DNA of 64,000 bases, from NCBI RefSeq assembly GCF_000300005.1, contig NC_018691.1, positions 248,001 to 312,000 on the forward strand. Direction: 5' to 3'. Positions 44,717 to 53,795 of the stretch are shown here, in pieces; the stretch's first letter is position 1, and every line of letters starts with the position of its first letter. The notes under the pieces were generated by a model. That model saw only the letters and a program-made list of their open reading frames with translations. It was not told where the DNA came from and made no database searches. The stretch comes from Alloalcanivorax dieselolei B5 (GTDB lineage Bacteria > Pseudomonadota > Gammaproteobacteria > Pseudomonadales > Alcanivoracaceae). A program made the translations under genes and the position numbers.

Positions 44717-46065
44717 GCAAGGCCGCGGTGATTTTTATCGATGACGATCCGGATATCCGGCAAGTCATGGCCCAGACCCTGACGCTGGAGGACATGACGG
44801 TGGAATGCTTCGCCGACGGCAAGTCCGGCCTTGCCGCCGTGAATGCGGAATTCGAGGGCGTGGTCCTGTGCGATTACAACATGCCGGATATGGATGGCCT
44901 GGCGGTACTGGAGGGCGTGCGTCGCCTGGATGACGTTATCCCTGTCATCATCCTGACCGGACAAGGAGACATCAGTACGGCGGTGAACGCCATGCAGCAC
45001 GGAGCCTACGACTTTATCGAGAAGCCGTTCGATCATGACGAACTGATCGAGCTGCTGCGCCACGCCCAGGAGAAGCGCCAGCTGGCTTTGGAAAACCGTC
45101 GCCTGAAGGCGCAGGTGCGCCATCTGGCCAGACCGGGGCCGCGGCTGCTCGGCGAGTCGCCCGCCATGCGCCGGGTCCTTGACACCATCGAACCCCTGCT
45201 GGGCACTTCCGCCAACATCATGTTGCGGGGAGAGACCGGCGCCGGTAAGGACGCCATCGCCCGCCACATCCATGAGAACAGTCCTCGCGGCTCCCAGAAG
45301 TTCGTCGCGATCAACTGCGGTGCGGTGCCGGAGAGCCTGATAGAGAGTGAGTTGTTTGGCCATGAGGCCGGTGCGTTCACGGGGGCGGAAAACCCCCGTA
45401 TTGGCAAGTTCGAGTATGCCCACCAGGGCACGTTGTTTCTCGACGAAGTGGAAAGCATGCCAATGCCGCTGCAAATCAAACTGCTGCGAGTGTTGGAAGA
45501 GCGCAAGGTGGAACGGCTGGGCAGTAACACGCCCATCGATGTGGATGTGCGTGTGATCGCCGCCACCAAGGGCGACCTGAAGAAGTTGAGCGAGGAAGGG
45601 GGATTCCGTGCCGACCTGTACTATCGGTTGAATGTGGTCGAGGTGGATATTCCGCCGCTGCGGGAACGCAAGGAGGATGTTCCGGTGCTGTTTCATCACT
45701 TCGCCTTGGTGGCTGCCGCCCGCCACGACCGCGAGAGCATTCCGCTTACCGCCGCCGAGACGGCCAAGTTGATGCAATACGACTGGCCAGGCAATGTCCG
45801 GGAGCTGCGCAACCTGGCGGAGCGCTATGTGTTATTGGGGCCGGCGGCGCTGGCCGGGAACGAGACGGCCCTGTTGCCGGAAATGTCTGGCCGGCAGAGC
45901 CTGTCGGAGATGATGGACGCTTTCGAGTGCTCGGTCATCACCAGTGCCCTCAACGCATGCCGGGGCAGTATCAAGGACACCATGGAACTGCTTGGCGTGG
46001 CGCGTAAGACGCTATATGACAAAATGAAGAAACACGGCCTGGACAAAGCCGAGTTCAAGGAATAA
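44713..46065 (+). CDS. dctD: DctD-type sigma-54-dependent response regulator
   Basis: 450 residues overlapping the kinase stop by 4 bp. Receiver domain has phosphoacceptor Asp54 (VVLCDYNMPDMDG). The AAA+ domain has Walker A GETGAGK at 173-179, the sigma-54-contacting GAFTGA at 220-225, Walker B in GTLFLDEVESM and ADLYYRLNVVEVDIPPLRER. The Fis-type HTH at the end includes GSIKDTMELLGVARKTLYDK. It should activate the -24/-12 promoter at 39539 in front of the TRAP genes. Confidence 0.92.
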   Translation: MSKAAVIFIDDDPDIRQVMAQTLTLEDMTVECFADGKSGLAAVNAEFEGVVLCDYNMPDMDGLAVLEGVRRLDDVIPVIILTGQGDISTAVNAMQHGAYDFIEKPFDHDELIELLRHAQEKRQLALENRRLKAQVRHLARPGPRLLGESPAMRRVLDTIEPLLGTSANIMLRGETGAGKDAIARHIHENSPRGSQKFVAINCGAVPESLIESELFGHEAGAFTGAENPRIGKFEYAHQGTLFLDEVESMPMPLQIKLLRVLEERKVERLGSNTPIDVDVRVIAATKGDLKKLSEEGGFRADLYYRLNVVEVDIPPLRERKEDVPVLFHHFALVAAARHDRESIPLTAAETAKLMQYDWPGNVRELRNLAERYVLLGPAALAGNETALLPEMSGRQSLSEMMDAFECSVITSALNACRGSIKDTMELLGVARKTLYDKMKKHGLDKAEFKE

Positions 46066-46237
46066 TACCCCACTCCCTGTCCCCTTTTTGAAACAGAGCG
46101 ACACGGTCTGTTACAGCGGCTAACCATCCGCCATCCCTGAGTACGGTTTTCCACCTTTTTTCATACGCCAATGTCTGTGCACATTTGTTTTACTGCCTGG
46201 ACTACACAACAACAATGATCCGTACCGGAGGCAGTGT

Positions 46238-47587
46238 ATGTTCGGACCTTCCCCCCTGCGTCGCGGTGGCATCGCGGCCCTGTCCCTTTCGGTCGCCGCT
46301 TCGATTGCTCCCCCGGCCTTCGCCGCCATGGGTAACACCGCCAGCAGCTATGGCCTTTTCCCTGGTGATGTGGCATCCGCTCAGGCCCTTTCCATGTTCA
46401 ATCCGCAGGCCTCGTCGCTGTATTACAACCCGTCTTATCTGATCAAGGACCCCCGTGGCGAATTGACCATCGGCTTCCTGCACGCCGAGCAGGAGCTGGA
46501 TGGCAGGAGCCTGGGGGGCGCCGCTCCGGCCACACGCGACGGTAACCTGCTTGATGACAGCCGCAGCCAGCAGCAATTGATCGCGCTGAAAACCGATCTG
46601 TCCAGCATCACCAAATTCGAACATCCGATTTACTTCGCCATCATCGCCGGCGTGGAAAAATACGGGAAAGAAATGCTCTCCTTTAATTCCACCACGTCCA
46701 TGGGCGGGCAATACATGGAGTACGGTCGTCAACCGTTGTTCCTGAATATCGGCGGTGGCACCGAGTTGCTGCACGGGATTGCCGTGGGGGCCTCCGCCCA
46801 CGTCTCCCTGCGTTCCGACGCGAAACTGGTGGCCAGCTCCAACCTGGCCGGTGAAACCCAGTACGAAACGCTCGAGGTCAACGCCAAACCGGTGATCCGG
46901 CCGGTGCTCGGCGTCACTCTGGACTGGGGCAAGCTGATCTGCGGCAAGGGCGACTGCATTACCGATGGCCTGGAAACCGCGTTCGCTTTTCGTGGCCATA
47001 CCGAGGCGCGTACTTCGGTGGATTCGCGTATCACTATTCCTGGCACCGTACCGTCTCCGGGTATCGCGCTGTTGATCGATACCGTGGATTCCTACCAACC
47101 GGATATTTACAGCGCCGGGGTGCAATACCGTTTCAATGACCGGCTGCGTGCCGGGGTGACGGTGGAGCGGCAGAACTGGTCGGATCTCATGGAGGTGCTG
47201 GAGGACGACACCGTCAAGGATCAGGCGGACATTCACTTCAAGGACATCACCGTGCCGCGGGTCGGTGTTGAGTGGAGCGCGCTCAAGAACGTGAACCTGA
47301 CCGCCGGCGTGGCGTTCCGGGAATCGCCATTGGAAAGCGACCGCAGCCTGGACGTCAATTACCTGGACGCGGACAAGACCATCTACGGCGTCGGCGGCTC
47401 CTGGACTATCGAACGGCCCCCCATCCTCGCTTACCCGATGCGGGTGGATTTCGGTTACCAGTTCCACGACATCGACCAGCGCAAGTTTGATCTGACCAGC
47501 GACCGGGCTCCGGTGAATCCCTACGAAACCATCGAAACCGGCGGCGAAGTCCACGTATTCAGCGGTTCCGTCACCCTGAAGTTCTGA
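46238..47587 (+). CDS. FadL/OmpP1-like outer-membrane barrel protein (copy 1)
   Basis: 449 residues. The signal peptide ends AFA; the mature chain begins AMGNTASSYGLFPGDVASAQ followed by SSLYYNPSYLIKDPRGELTI, the FadL-type N-terminal hatch and NPA-like motif. The strands end SGSVTLKF, an aromatic terminus for outer-membrane assembly. FadL proteins take up hydrophobic compounds such as fatty acids, alkanes or aromatics. Copy 2 at 62203 has the same motifs in the same order. Followed 11 bp later by a large lipoprotein gene, a pairing repeated at copy 2. GGAGG precedes the ATG. Confidence 0.82.
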   Translation: MFGPSPLRRGGIAALSLSVAASIAPPAFAAMGNTASSYGLFPGDVASAQALSMFNPQASSLYYNPSYLIKDPRGELTIGFLHAEQELDGRSLGGAAPATRDGNLLDDSRSQQQLIALKTDLSSITKFEHPIYFAIIAGVEKYGKEMLSFNSTTSMGGQYMEYGRQPLFLNIGGGTELLHGIAVGASAHVSLRSDAKLVASSNLAGETQYETLEVNAKPVIRPVLGVTLDWGKLICGKGDCITDGLETAFAFRGHTEARTSVDSRITIPGTVPSPGIALLIDTVDSYQPDIYSAGVQYRFNDRLRAGVTVERQNWSDLMEVLEDDTVKDQADIHFKDITVPRVGVEWSALKNVNLTAGVAFRESPLESDRSLDVNYLDADKTIYGVGGSWTIERPPILAYPMRVDFGYQFHDIDQRKFDLTSDRAPVNPYETIETGGEVHVFSGSVTLKF

Positions 47588-47598
47588 GGAGTGGTGTC

Positions 47599-50500
47599 AT
47601 GCGAAGTAAACTGATCATTGTCGCCTGCGCCGGTATCCTGGCCGGTTGCGGGGGCGGCGGTAGCAGCAATCCGAGTTTCGACGGGCCCCAGTACAATCCC
47701 AAGGAACTGTATTTCAACTATCCTTTCGACGGGCAGGCCTATGTGGCGCCGTCCGCTCCGGTGGTGCTGGAGTTCAGCGATCCCCTGGAGGTCACCGAGG
47801 ACAACTTCCGCTTCACCGGCCCCGATGGCGCGGCGGTGCCTTTTGCAATGAAGGTGATGAACGGCGGCCGCAACGTGGTACTGCAGCCGACTACGCCGCT
47901 GGCGCCGATCAGTGATTACAAGGTCGCCATCATCGACCTGGCCCCGGATGGCCGGGTGGTCAATTTCCGTGACGGTGAATTGAACTTCTCCACCCGCCCC
48001 GCCCTGGAAGGGCCGTTGTCGCGGCAGCGTGCTTCGGACACCTTCGAGATCAGCGAGATTTTTCCGGACGATGATCAGTTTCCCACCGTGGATTTCTCCA
48101 CCTTCCGGCTGCGCACCTCCCAGCCGCTGGACTCGTCTTCCGTGGCATACGGGGACACCGTCAGCCTGACGCAGGGTGGTGAACTGGTGCCGGCCCTGGT
48201 CCTGAGCGGTCGCGACACGCTCACCGTGGACCCGCTGGAGGACATGATCCCGGGGCAGCAATACGTGCTGACGGTGAGCGGGCTCACCAGTGCCTTCGGA
48301 GAGACCCTGGCGCCGTTCGAGCGCACCGTCACGCCCCTGGATACCAAATCCAGCACAGGTGAACGGGAAGTGCTGGTGACCGAGGCGCCGGCCACTCACG
48401 ACACGCTTGGCTGCCTTGAGCAGGGCGATCTGCGAACCTCCGCGCTGACCGGCGATCCGATCAACTGCGTGCCGCTGATCAGCACTCTGCTGGCCAATGG
48501 CACCGCGTCCAAGCAGTCCGGCGATATCTACGCCGAACTGGCGTTCCCGCCCAACTTTCCGGACGTGACGCCGCTGCGCATCAAACGGGGCGGCATCCTG
48601 GTGGGCGAACCGCTGGACGTGCTGATCGGCGGGGAAGTGCCGGTGGGCTTCGATTCCGGCGCGGTGACCATTCAAGTGATGTCGGACGCCACCGGTTACC
48701 TGTTTCCCAACCCCAACTCCGATTCCCCTGACGCCGCCAAGAACGTGCGTCTGTTCATGGATCTCGCCGCCAACACCAAGGATGCCCGGGCCAACGGCGC
48801 TTTCACGCAGAACCTGATGCACGTGGAATTGGTGGGCAAGGCGATCGTCGAGGATGGCAAACTGGTCACCGACGCGCTCACCGTGGTGGAGCCCCGGGTA
48901 CTCGGCGTGGAGAACAGCCATGGCGTGCTGAGCTTCCATATGGAGTCCTACCGCGACCAGGAAAACGCGCCGCCGCAGCCGGCGGACACGGTGCCGCCCA
49001 CCTTGCTGGTGATGGACGACAATGGTGAGCAGCGGCTGTCCTGGACGCCGGGAGACGTGGCCGATCGCGCCGTGCCCGGTGAACCGATCACCCTGCTGTT
49101 CAGCGAGGCGCTGGACCCGCTCAGCGTTCGACCCGGCGAGACCGTTCGGTTGACCAAGGACGACGCGGCGGAGCCGTTCTCCTGGAGCCTGGACGGCAAC
49201 GCCCTGGTGATCCAGCCGGCATTGCCGCTGGCCTTCGGCGTCCCCTATGAAATCAGCGTCACCAACGGCCTGACCGATCTGGCTGGCAACGGGCTGCAGG
49301 TTCTGGATCCGCTGACCGGCCTCAACACCATTGCATTCACCATGCCGGAATACGTGGTGGAACAGGACGGCGAGGATGTGCGCCGCGCCCCGTTCGCCAT
49401 GGTGGTCTACCCGGGCTTCCCCTGCGCCAGCAGCCCCGCCACGGCGTCCGATATCGCCGCCGGCGTGCAGGGCGTGTGCCTGTCATCGAGTTCCGAATCC
49501 GAGCAGGTGGAAGTGGACGAGCTGCCGATCGTCGGCATGCCGTCCAACCGGCCGATCCGGGTGCGTTTCTCTCAGAACATGGACGCCGGCAGCCTGACCC
49601 TGGGCACCGCCTGCGGTCAGGGCGCGTTCCGTGTCGAGCGGGTGGGCGAGGACGGCACCTGCCAAAGCGTGGTGGACGGCGAACTGCAGGTGGAGGCCCG
49701 CGCTCTGACCTTCGTGCCGGAGCTGCCCTGGGAAGAGGGGGCTTTGTATCGCTATACCTTGGCTTCGCAAAGCGATGGCTGCAGCGGTGACGTGCTGTGT
49801 TCCAGCGACGGGTTCCCTCTGCAGACTGCCTTGCTGGAAGGCAATGACGCCAAGTCCGGCGGTCCCGACATGGACATTCTGTTCCGCGGCGCTGGCGCCA
49901 TGACCACGGTGTTCCAGGAATTGAGCAACCTGCCAAGCGTCGACGCCAACAGTAACTTTGTCGTCGACGAAGGCGAGCCGAGGGTGCCGGCGGGTACCCC
50001 GGATCCGGCGACGCCGGCCAACGCCACGCTGATCCGTCCCAACGGCGATGGCGGCAGCGGCCTGGTCAGCACCGCCAACACCGGTTGCGGATTCGAGGGT
50101 ACGCCACCTTATACCGAGGAAAATCAGATCGATTGCGACAGCGAGCGGATTCTCTATCTCACCGGTGATCTGAACACGGATATTCTCAATTACGATGCCG
50201 AGGCGGGTGGTGTCCCGGTAGTGATTTATCCGACCACCGTGGCGCTGAGCAACCTGGACGCTACCGCGGTGATCGGTCTGGATCTGGACACCTCCGACGG
50301 TGACAACTCGCTGAGTGACCTGCCGATTATCGGCGGCCTGCTTGGCGGCCTGGTGCAAACGCTGGGGGATGTCCTCGACATCCTGGGGCTGGAGGAGGCT
50401 GTGCTCGGCCAGGTGGGTAACCTGGGACTGGTGCCGATCGACACCCACACCGGCCCGAACATCATGCGGGTACGCTACAACGAGGATGCCAACGGCAATC

Positions 50501-50826
50501 GCACCACGCCGCCAGTAGGGCACATCATCACAACCCCGGACGGGCCGGTGTTCCGGATCACCTTCGACCTGCTGTTCGACGCGCCGGAGCTGAGCCTGCC
50601 GCTGGGTCTGCAGCACAATGTGAAAAGCCTGCCGATCGATAACGTGCAATTGGAAGGTCCGCTGGACTTCCTGCCCGATGGCCGTCTGTTCATCGGACTG
50701 GAAAATCTGGAACCGCTGAACGTGGACCTGGAGATCACCCTGGCCGGTTTGCCCGGTGGTCAGGTGAATCTGACCATCCCCACCGGCGGCATTAACCTGA
50801 GCTACCAGAGCGGCTCGATCAAATAG
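47599..50826 (+). CDS. Large Ig-like-domain lipoprotein partnered with a FadL-like barrel (copy 1)
   Basis: 1075 residues. The signal ends in lipobox LAGC, then GGGGSSNPS. Several Big_5-type Ig-like modules are visible: AYVAPSAPVVLEFSDPLEVT (about 40-120), FRLRTSQPLDSSSVAYGD (about 160-240), PITLLFSEALDPLSVRPGET (about 495-580) and RPIRVRFSQNMDAGSL (about 650-710). The C-terminal third has paired cysteines and a beta-rich end. There is no GxSxG, so no sign of the lipase activity of FadL-linked VolA. It probably sits on the outer membrane and serves the neighbouring barrel. GGAG precedes the ATG. Confidence 0.75.
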   Translation: MRSKLIIVACAGILAGCGGGGSSNPSFDGPQYNPKELYFNYPFDGQAYVAPSAPVVLEFSDPLEVTEDNFRFTGPDGAAVPFAMKVMNGGRNVVLQPTTPLAPISDYKVAIIDLAPDGRVVNFRDGELNFSTRPALEGPLSRQRASDTFEISEIFPDDDQFPTVDFSTFRLRTSQPLDSSSVAYGDTVSLTQGGELVPALVLSGRDTLTVDPLEDMIPGQQYVLTVSGLTSAFGETLAPFERTVTPLDTKSSTGEREVLVTEAPATHDTLGCLEQGDLRTSALTGDPINCVPLISTLLANGTASKQSGDIYAELAFPPNFPDVTPLRIKRGGILVGEPLDVLIGGEVPVGFDSGAVTIQVMSDATGYLFPNPNSDSPDAAKNVRLFMDLAANTKDARANGAFTQNLMHVELVGKAIVEDGKLVTDALTVVEPRVLGVENSHGVLSFHMESYRDQENAPPQPADTVPPTLLVMDDNGEQRLSWTPGDVADRAVPGEPITLLFSEALDPLSVRPGETVRLTKDDAAEPFSWSLDGNALVIQPALPLAFGVPYEISVTNGLTDLAGNGLQVLDPLTGLNTIAFTMPEYVVEQDGEDVRRAPFAMVVYPGFPCASSPATASDIAAGVQGVCLSSSSESEQVEVDELPIVGMPSNRPIRVRFSQNMDAGSLTLGTACGQGAFRVERVGEDGTCQSVVDGELQVEARALTFVPELPWEEGALYRYTLASQSDGCSGDVLCSSDGFPLQTALLEGNDAKSGGPDMDILFRGAGAMTTVFQELSNLPSVDANSNFVVDEGEPRVPAGTPDPATPANATLIRPNGDGGSGLVSTANTGCGFEGTPPYTEENQIDCDSERILYLTGDLNTDILNYDAEAGGVPVVIYPTTVALSNLDATAVIGLDLDTSDGDNSLSDLPIIGGLLGGLVQTLGDVLDILGLEEAVLGQVGNLGLVPIDTHTGPNIMRVRYNEDANGNRTTPPVGHIITTPDGPVFRITFDLLFDAPELSLPLGLQHNVKSLPIDNVQLEGPLDFLPDGRLFIGLENLEPLNVDLEITLAGLPGGQVNLTIPTGGINLSYQSGSIK

Positions 50827-50833
50827 GCTGTCT

Positions 50834-50874
50834 CACCCTCTCCCCCGGCCCCTCTCCCCTCAAGGGAGAGGGTG
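50834..50874 (+). terminator. Terminator/repeat stem-loop after the lipoprotein gene
   Basis: CACCCTCTCCC (50834-50844) and GGGAGAGGGTG (50864-50874) are perfect 11-bp complements, with an inner alternative CCTCTCCCC pairing. This CCCTCTCCC repeat is common in gammaproteobacterial intergenic DNA. It ends the FadL-like/lipoprotein unit. Confidence 0.6.
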
Positions 50875-50966
50875 TAGCATCCGCCGGTGGACGACTTCCC
50901 CGCTCAAACCGTAAACTAGCTCCTTTCCGCCGGTCCGGCGGTCTCGCGCTGATTTTCGGAACCTCC

Positions 50967-52484
50967 ATGCTTGAAAAGTACGTCAAACGGATCCTGCAAT
51001 CCCGCGTCTATGACGTGGCCCATGAGACACCCATGCATGCCGCGCCGCTGATTTCCCGGCGTATTGGCAATCGGGTGCTGCTCAAGCGTGAGGATATGCA
51101 GCCGGTGTTTTCCTTCAAGCTGCGCGGTGCCTACAACAAGGTGGCGGGGTTGTCCGAGGAGCAGCGCCAGCGCGGTGTGATTTGCGCCTCCGCCGGCAAT
51201 CATGCCCAGGGGCTGGCCCTGGCCGCCACCTCCATGAATGTGCGCTCGGTGATCGTCATGCCGCGCACCACGCCGGACATCAAGGTCAAATCCGTGCGCC
51301 AGCTCGGCGGCAAGGCGGTGCTGGTGGGCGACAGCTTCGACGAGGCGCTGGCCCATGCCCGCAAGCTGGAAGAGAAGGAAGGCCTGACTTTCGTCCACCC
51401 CTACGATGACCCGGACGTGATCGCCGGCCAGGGCACCGTGGGCATGGAAATCCTGCGCCAGCAGAGCCGGGATCTGGACGCCATCTTCATCCCGGTGGGC
51501 GGCGGCGGCCTGGCCGCGGGTATCGCCGCCTACGTCAAATACGTGCGCCCGGACGTGAAGATTATCGCCGTGGAGCCGGAAGACGCCGCTTGCCTGAAGG
51601 CCGCCATGGAGCGCAAACGGCGGGTAACGCTGCCTGAAGTGGGCTTGTTCGCCGACGGCGTGGCGGTGAAGCAGATCGGCAAGGAAACCTTCCGGGTGTT
51701 GAAGGACACGGTGGATGAGGTGATCACCGCCACCACCGACGAGATTTGCGCGGCCATCAAGGATACCTTCGAGGATACCCGCACCGTGTGCGAACCGGCC
51801 GGCGCCCTGGCCCTGGCCGGCCTGAAAAAATGGGTGGCGCGCACCAAAGCGGAGAACAAGACGCTGGTGGCGATTCAAAGTGGTGCCAACGTCAACTTCG
51901 ATCGTCTGCGGCATATTTCCGAGCGGGCGGAGCTGGGTGAGCAGCGCGAGGCGATTCTGGCGGTGACCATTCCCGAGAAGCCGGGCGCCTACCGTAATTT
52001 CCTGCAAGTGGTGGGGCGTCGCGCCATCACCGAGTTCAATTACCGGTACGCCGGGGAACACGAAGCGAATATCTTTGTCGGTATTCAGACCAGCTCCGGT
52101 GGCGCGGATCTTGCTCCGTTGCTGGAAGAGCTGCGAGCCGCCGGTTACCCGGTGGTGGACATGACCGGCAACGAGATGGCCAAGCTGCACATCCGCCATA
52201 TGGTGGGTGGGCACACCTCGCGCCAGGACCTGGACGAAATGCTGTTCCGGGTGGAATTTCCCGAGCGCCCCGGGGCGCTGCTGAAGTTCCTCATGTCGCT
52301 TGGCCACAAGTGGAACATCAGTCTGTTCCACTATAGAAACCACGGCGCCGCCTATGGACGGGTGCTGGTGGGCTTCCAGGTGCCCTTCGGAGAAAGGGGC
52401 AACCTGCGCAAGGACCTCAAGAAAGTCCCCTATCCGATGGTGGAAGAGAGTGACAATCCGGCGTACCGGCTGTTTTTGAACTAG
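50967..52484 (+). CDS. ilvA: Threonine ammonia-lyase, biosynthetic (threonine deaminase)
   Basis: 505-residue PLP enzyme converting threonine to 2-oxobutyrate, the first step to isoleucine. The catalytic domain has KREDMQPVFSFKLRGAYNKV (PLP lysine in SFKLRGA), CASAGNHAQGLALAA and IPVGGGGLAAGIAAYVKYV. The C-terminal regulatory half holds two ACT-like modules starting near REAILAVTIPEKPGAYRNFL (about 325) and EMLFRVEFPERPGALLKFLM (about 420), the feedback sites for isoleucine and valine. Length fits the biosynthetic, not the short catabolic, enzyme. Confidence 0.96.
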   Translation: MLEKYVKRILQSRVYDVAHETPMHAAPLISRRIGNRVLLKREDMQPVFSFKLRGAYNKVAGLSEEQRQRGVICASAGNHAQGLALAATSMNVRSVIVMPRTTPDIKVKSVRQLGGKAVLVGDSFDEALAHARKLEEKEGLTFVHPYDDPDVIAGQGTVGMEILRQQSRDLDAIFIPVGGGGLAAGIAAYVKYVRPDVKIIAVEPEDAACLKAAMERKRRVTLPEVGLFADGVAVKQIGKETFRVLKDTVDEVITATTDEICAAIKDTFEDTRTVCEPAGALALAGLKKWVARTKAENKTLVAIQSGANVNFDRLRHISERAELGEQREAILAVTIPEKPGAYRNFLQVVGRRAITEFNYRYAGEHEANIFVGIQTSSGGADLAPLLEELRAAGYPVVDMTGNEMAKLHIRHMVGGHTSRQDLDEMLFRVEFPERPGALLKFLMSLGHKWNISLFHYRNHGAAYGRVLVGFQVPFGERGNLRKDLKKVPYPMVEESDNPAYRLFLN

Positions 52485-52658
52485 TCCGGACGTGAGCGAT
52501 CACACACCTCGTAAACCACGGATCACGCCAGGTGAAAGTTGAGCGGTACTTTTGTTAAGAAAGGTGAGCAGTTTGATGTAACCGCTTGACTTTTAAGAGG
52601 CAAGTGATCATTTTTCGATCCAGTTCTCGTTTTGTTACATAAATTTTGCATTAGTATT

Positions 52659-52674
52659 CCATGCTTCGGCATGG
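52659..52674 (+). other. UUCG-tetraloop hairpin upstream of a small membrane protein gene
   Basis: CCATGC-TTCG-GCATGG is a perfect 6-bp stem with a C(UUCG)G tetraloop, about 50 bp before the ATG at 52721 in an otherwise AT-rich 236-bp gap after ilvA. It might be part of a 5' leader. An ATG inside it (52661) is in frame with the small gene but would be buried in the stem. Confidence 0.5.
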
Positions 52675-52720
52675 ACAGCCTTTTGAGAGTGATGACTTTT
52701 TCTTGGGGATTGAAAACACA

Positions 52721-52873
52721 ATGAAGAAAAGACCAGATGCACTGGTTGTCCTGGCGATCATTTTTGCCACCGGCGTTTTGGTGAGCACCCTCACCCACGG
52801 TGGCAATCAGGCGGATCTGGAGCGTTACGCCCAGTCCGCCGGTGTCAGCATCAAGGCCGATCAGTCACGCTAA
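52721..52873 (+). CDS. Small single-pass membrane protein, unknown
   Basis: 50 residues: a short basic start (MKKRPDA), one hydrophobic helix (LVVLAIIFATGVLVSTL, residues 8-24) and a polar tail. It could be an anchored small protein or an uncleaved signal. An in-frame ATG at 52661 exists but lies in a strong hairpin. The ribosome site is weak (GGGGA about 12 bases away). The last 23 bp overlap the convergent 5-FCL gene. Coding status is moderately supported by composition only. Confidence 0.5.
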   Translation: MKKRPDALVVLAIIFATGVLVSTLTHGGNQADLERYAQSAGVSIKADQSR

Positions 52874-53471
52874 TCAGTTGCGAGAATCCGTTACGACCGT
52901 CCGTTACGATAAGGTCCAGCGGCTGATCCCAGGGGGCTTCCGGCACCCTGGACAGCCGTTGACACTCAAAAGCGACGCCCACCAGACGGGGGCGGCGTGG
53001 TCTTCGCGCGAAATTCGCCAAAGTCCGATCATAAAAGCCGCCGCCCATGCCCAGGCGATGGCCGCGATCATCGAATCCCACCAACGGAATCAACAGAACA
53101 TCCAGTGCCCAGTCCGCCCGTGCCCGCTCCAGGCGCCGTGGTTCGCCGATGCCGAAACGGTTGGCGCGCAACCGTTTTCCCCGGCGCCAGAGATGAAAGC
53201 GCAGGCGGCCGCGATAAACCGGATCCAGCACCGGCAGATACAGGCGCGTGCCCTGGAAGCGGCGTTGCGCCAGCCCCGGCAGCGGCGATAATTCGCCGTC
53301 GGCGGCATGGTAGACCGCCACATGGCGAGCCCGGCGCGGTCCCAACTCCCGCCGCAAATTACGCGCGAACCGCCTCTCCGCCAGACGCCGCTCACCCGCA
53401 CCCAAAGCCCGCCGCCGCGCCCGTAACTCACGGCGCAACTGCTTGCGATCGGTTAACTGGGGTTGATTCAT
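52851..53471 (-). CDS. ygfA: 5-formyltetrahydrofolate cyclo-ligase
   Basis: 206-residue enzyme turning 5-formyl-THF plus ATP into 5,10-methenyl-THF. Seen: DRKQLRRELRARRRAL at the basic N-terminus, VAVYHAADGELSPLP, LYLPVLDP, and the ATP-binding GHRLGMGGGFYDRTLA with LVGVAFECQ. Unusually Arg-rich. It lies downstream of 6S RNA and zapA on the same strand, the conserved ssrS-ygfA arrangement in which YgfA can be translated from the transcript that begins with 6S RNA. Confidence 0.93.
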   Translation of the reverse strand: MNQPQLTDRKQLRRELRARRRALGAGERRLAERRFARNLRRELGPRRARHVAVYHAADGELSPLPGLAQRRFQGTRLYLPVLDPVYRGRLRFHLWRRGKRLRANRFGIGEPRRLERARADWALDVLLIPLVGFDDRGHRLGMGGGFYDRTLANFARRPRRPRLVGVAFECQRLSRVPEAPWDQPLDLIVTDGRNGFSQLISVTDRP

Positions 53472-53535
53472 GCGAAGGAGAATTCAAGAAGGAGGGCCGG
53501 ACCGAATAGCAAAGCGCTTTCTTACAAGCACCCAG

Positions 53536-53567
53536 CTGTCCACTGTCAACTATCAACTGTCCACTGT
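53536..53567. repeat. Short direct repeat downstream of 6S RNA
   Basis: CTGTCCACTGT occurs at 53536-53546 and again at 53557-53567, separated by caactatcaa. On the minus strand it lies between the 6S RNA 3' end and ygfA. Confidence 0.6.
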
Positions 53568-53574
53568 AATAAAG

Positions 53575-53764
53575 CGTGCCCCCCGGGCCGCCGCTGCGGG
53601 TGTGGCCCTTGAACCGTCAGGTTCAAGGCGGAAACCGCAGACCGGACCATCAGGCTTTCCGCTCGATGGCGGACATGCGCACAGGCCGGTCAATATTGGT
53701 TCCCTTTTGGTACAACATCGGCTCAGGGACATAACCCGGCTGGCGAACGGACCAGGGGACACTT
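53575..53764 (-). ncRNA. ssrS: 6S RNA
   Basis: About 190 nt on the minus strand between zapA and ygfA, the classical location. Read on that strand: a closing stem GUGUCCCC near the 5' end with GGGGGGCAC near the 3' end, the conserved CCCUGAGCCGAUG, the central GUCCGC...GCGGAAAGCCU, and CCUUGAACC...GGUUCAAGGGC hairpin before the 3' stem. These match gammaproteobacterial 6S RNA, which sequesters sigma-70 RNA polymerase in stationary phase. TATACT on the minus strand (53771-53776) is a fitting -10. Ends are accurate to a few bases. Confidence 0.9.
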
Positions 53765-53795
53765 GGGCTTAGTATATCAGGGCGGGGGCAACCGG

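Noticed and set aside
46066-46237. Sigma-54 promoter or DctD site before FadL-like copy 1
   Set aside because: No GG-N10-GC element with an acceptable context and no copy of the TTCCCAC inverted repeat was found there.
47599-50826. VolA-type surface lysophospholipase for the large lipoprotein
   Set aside because: The FadL link is suggestive, but no GxSxG elbow or catalytic Asp/His pattern was found in the 1075 residues.
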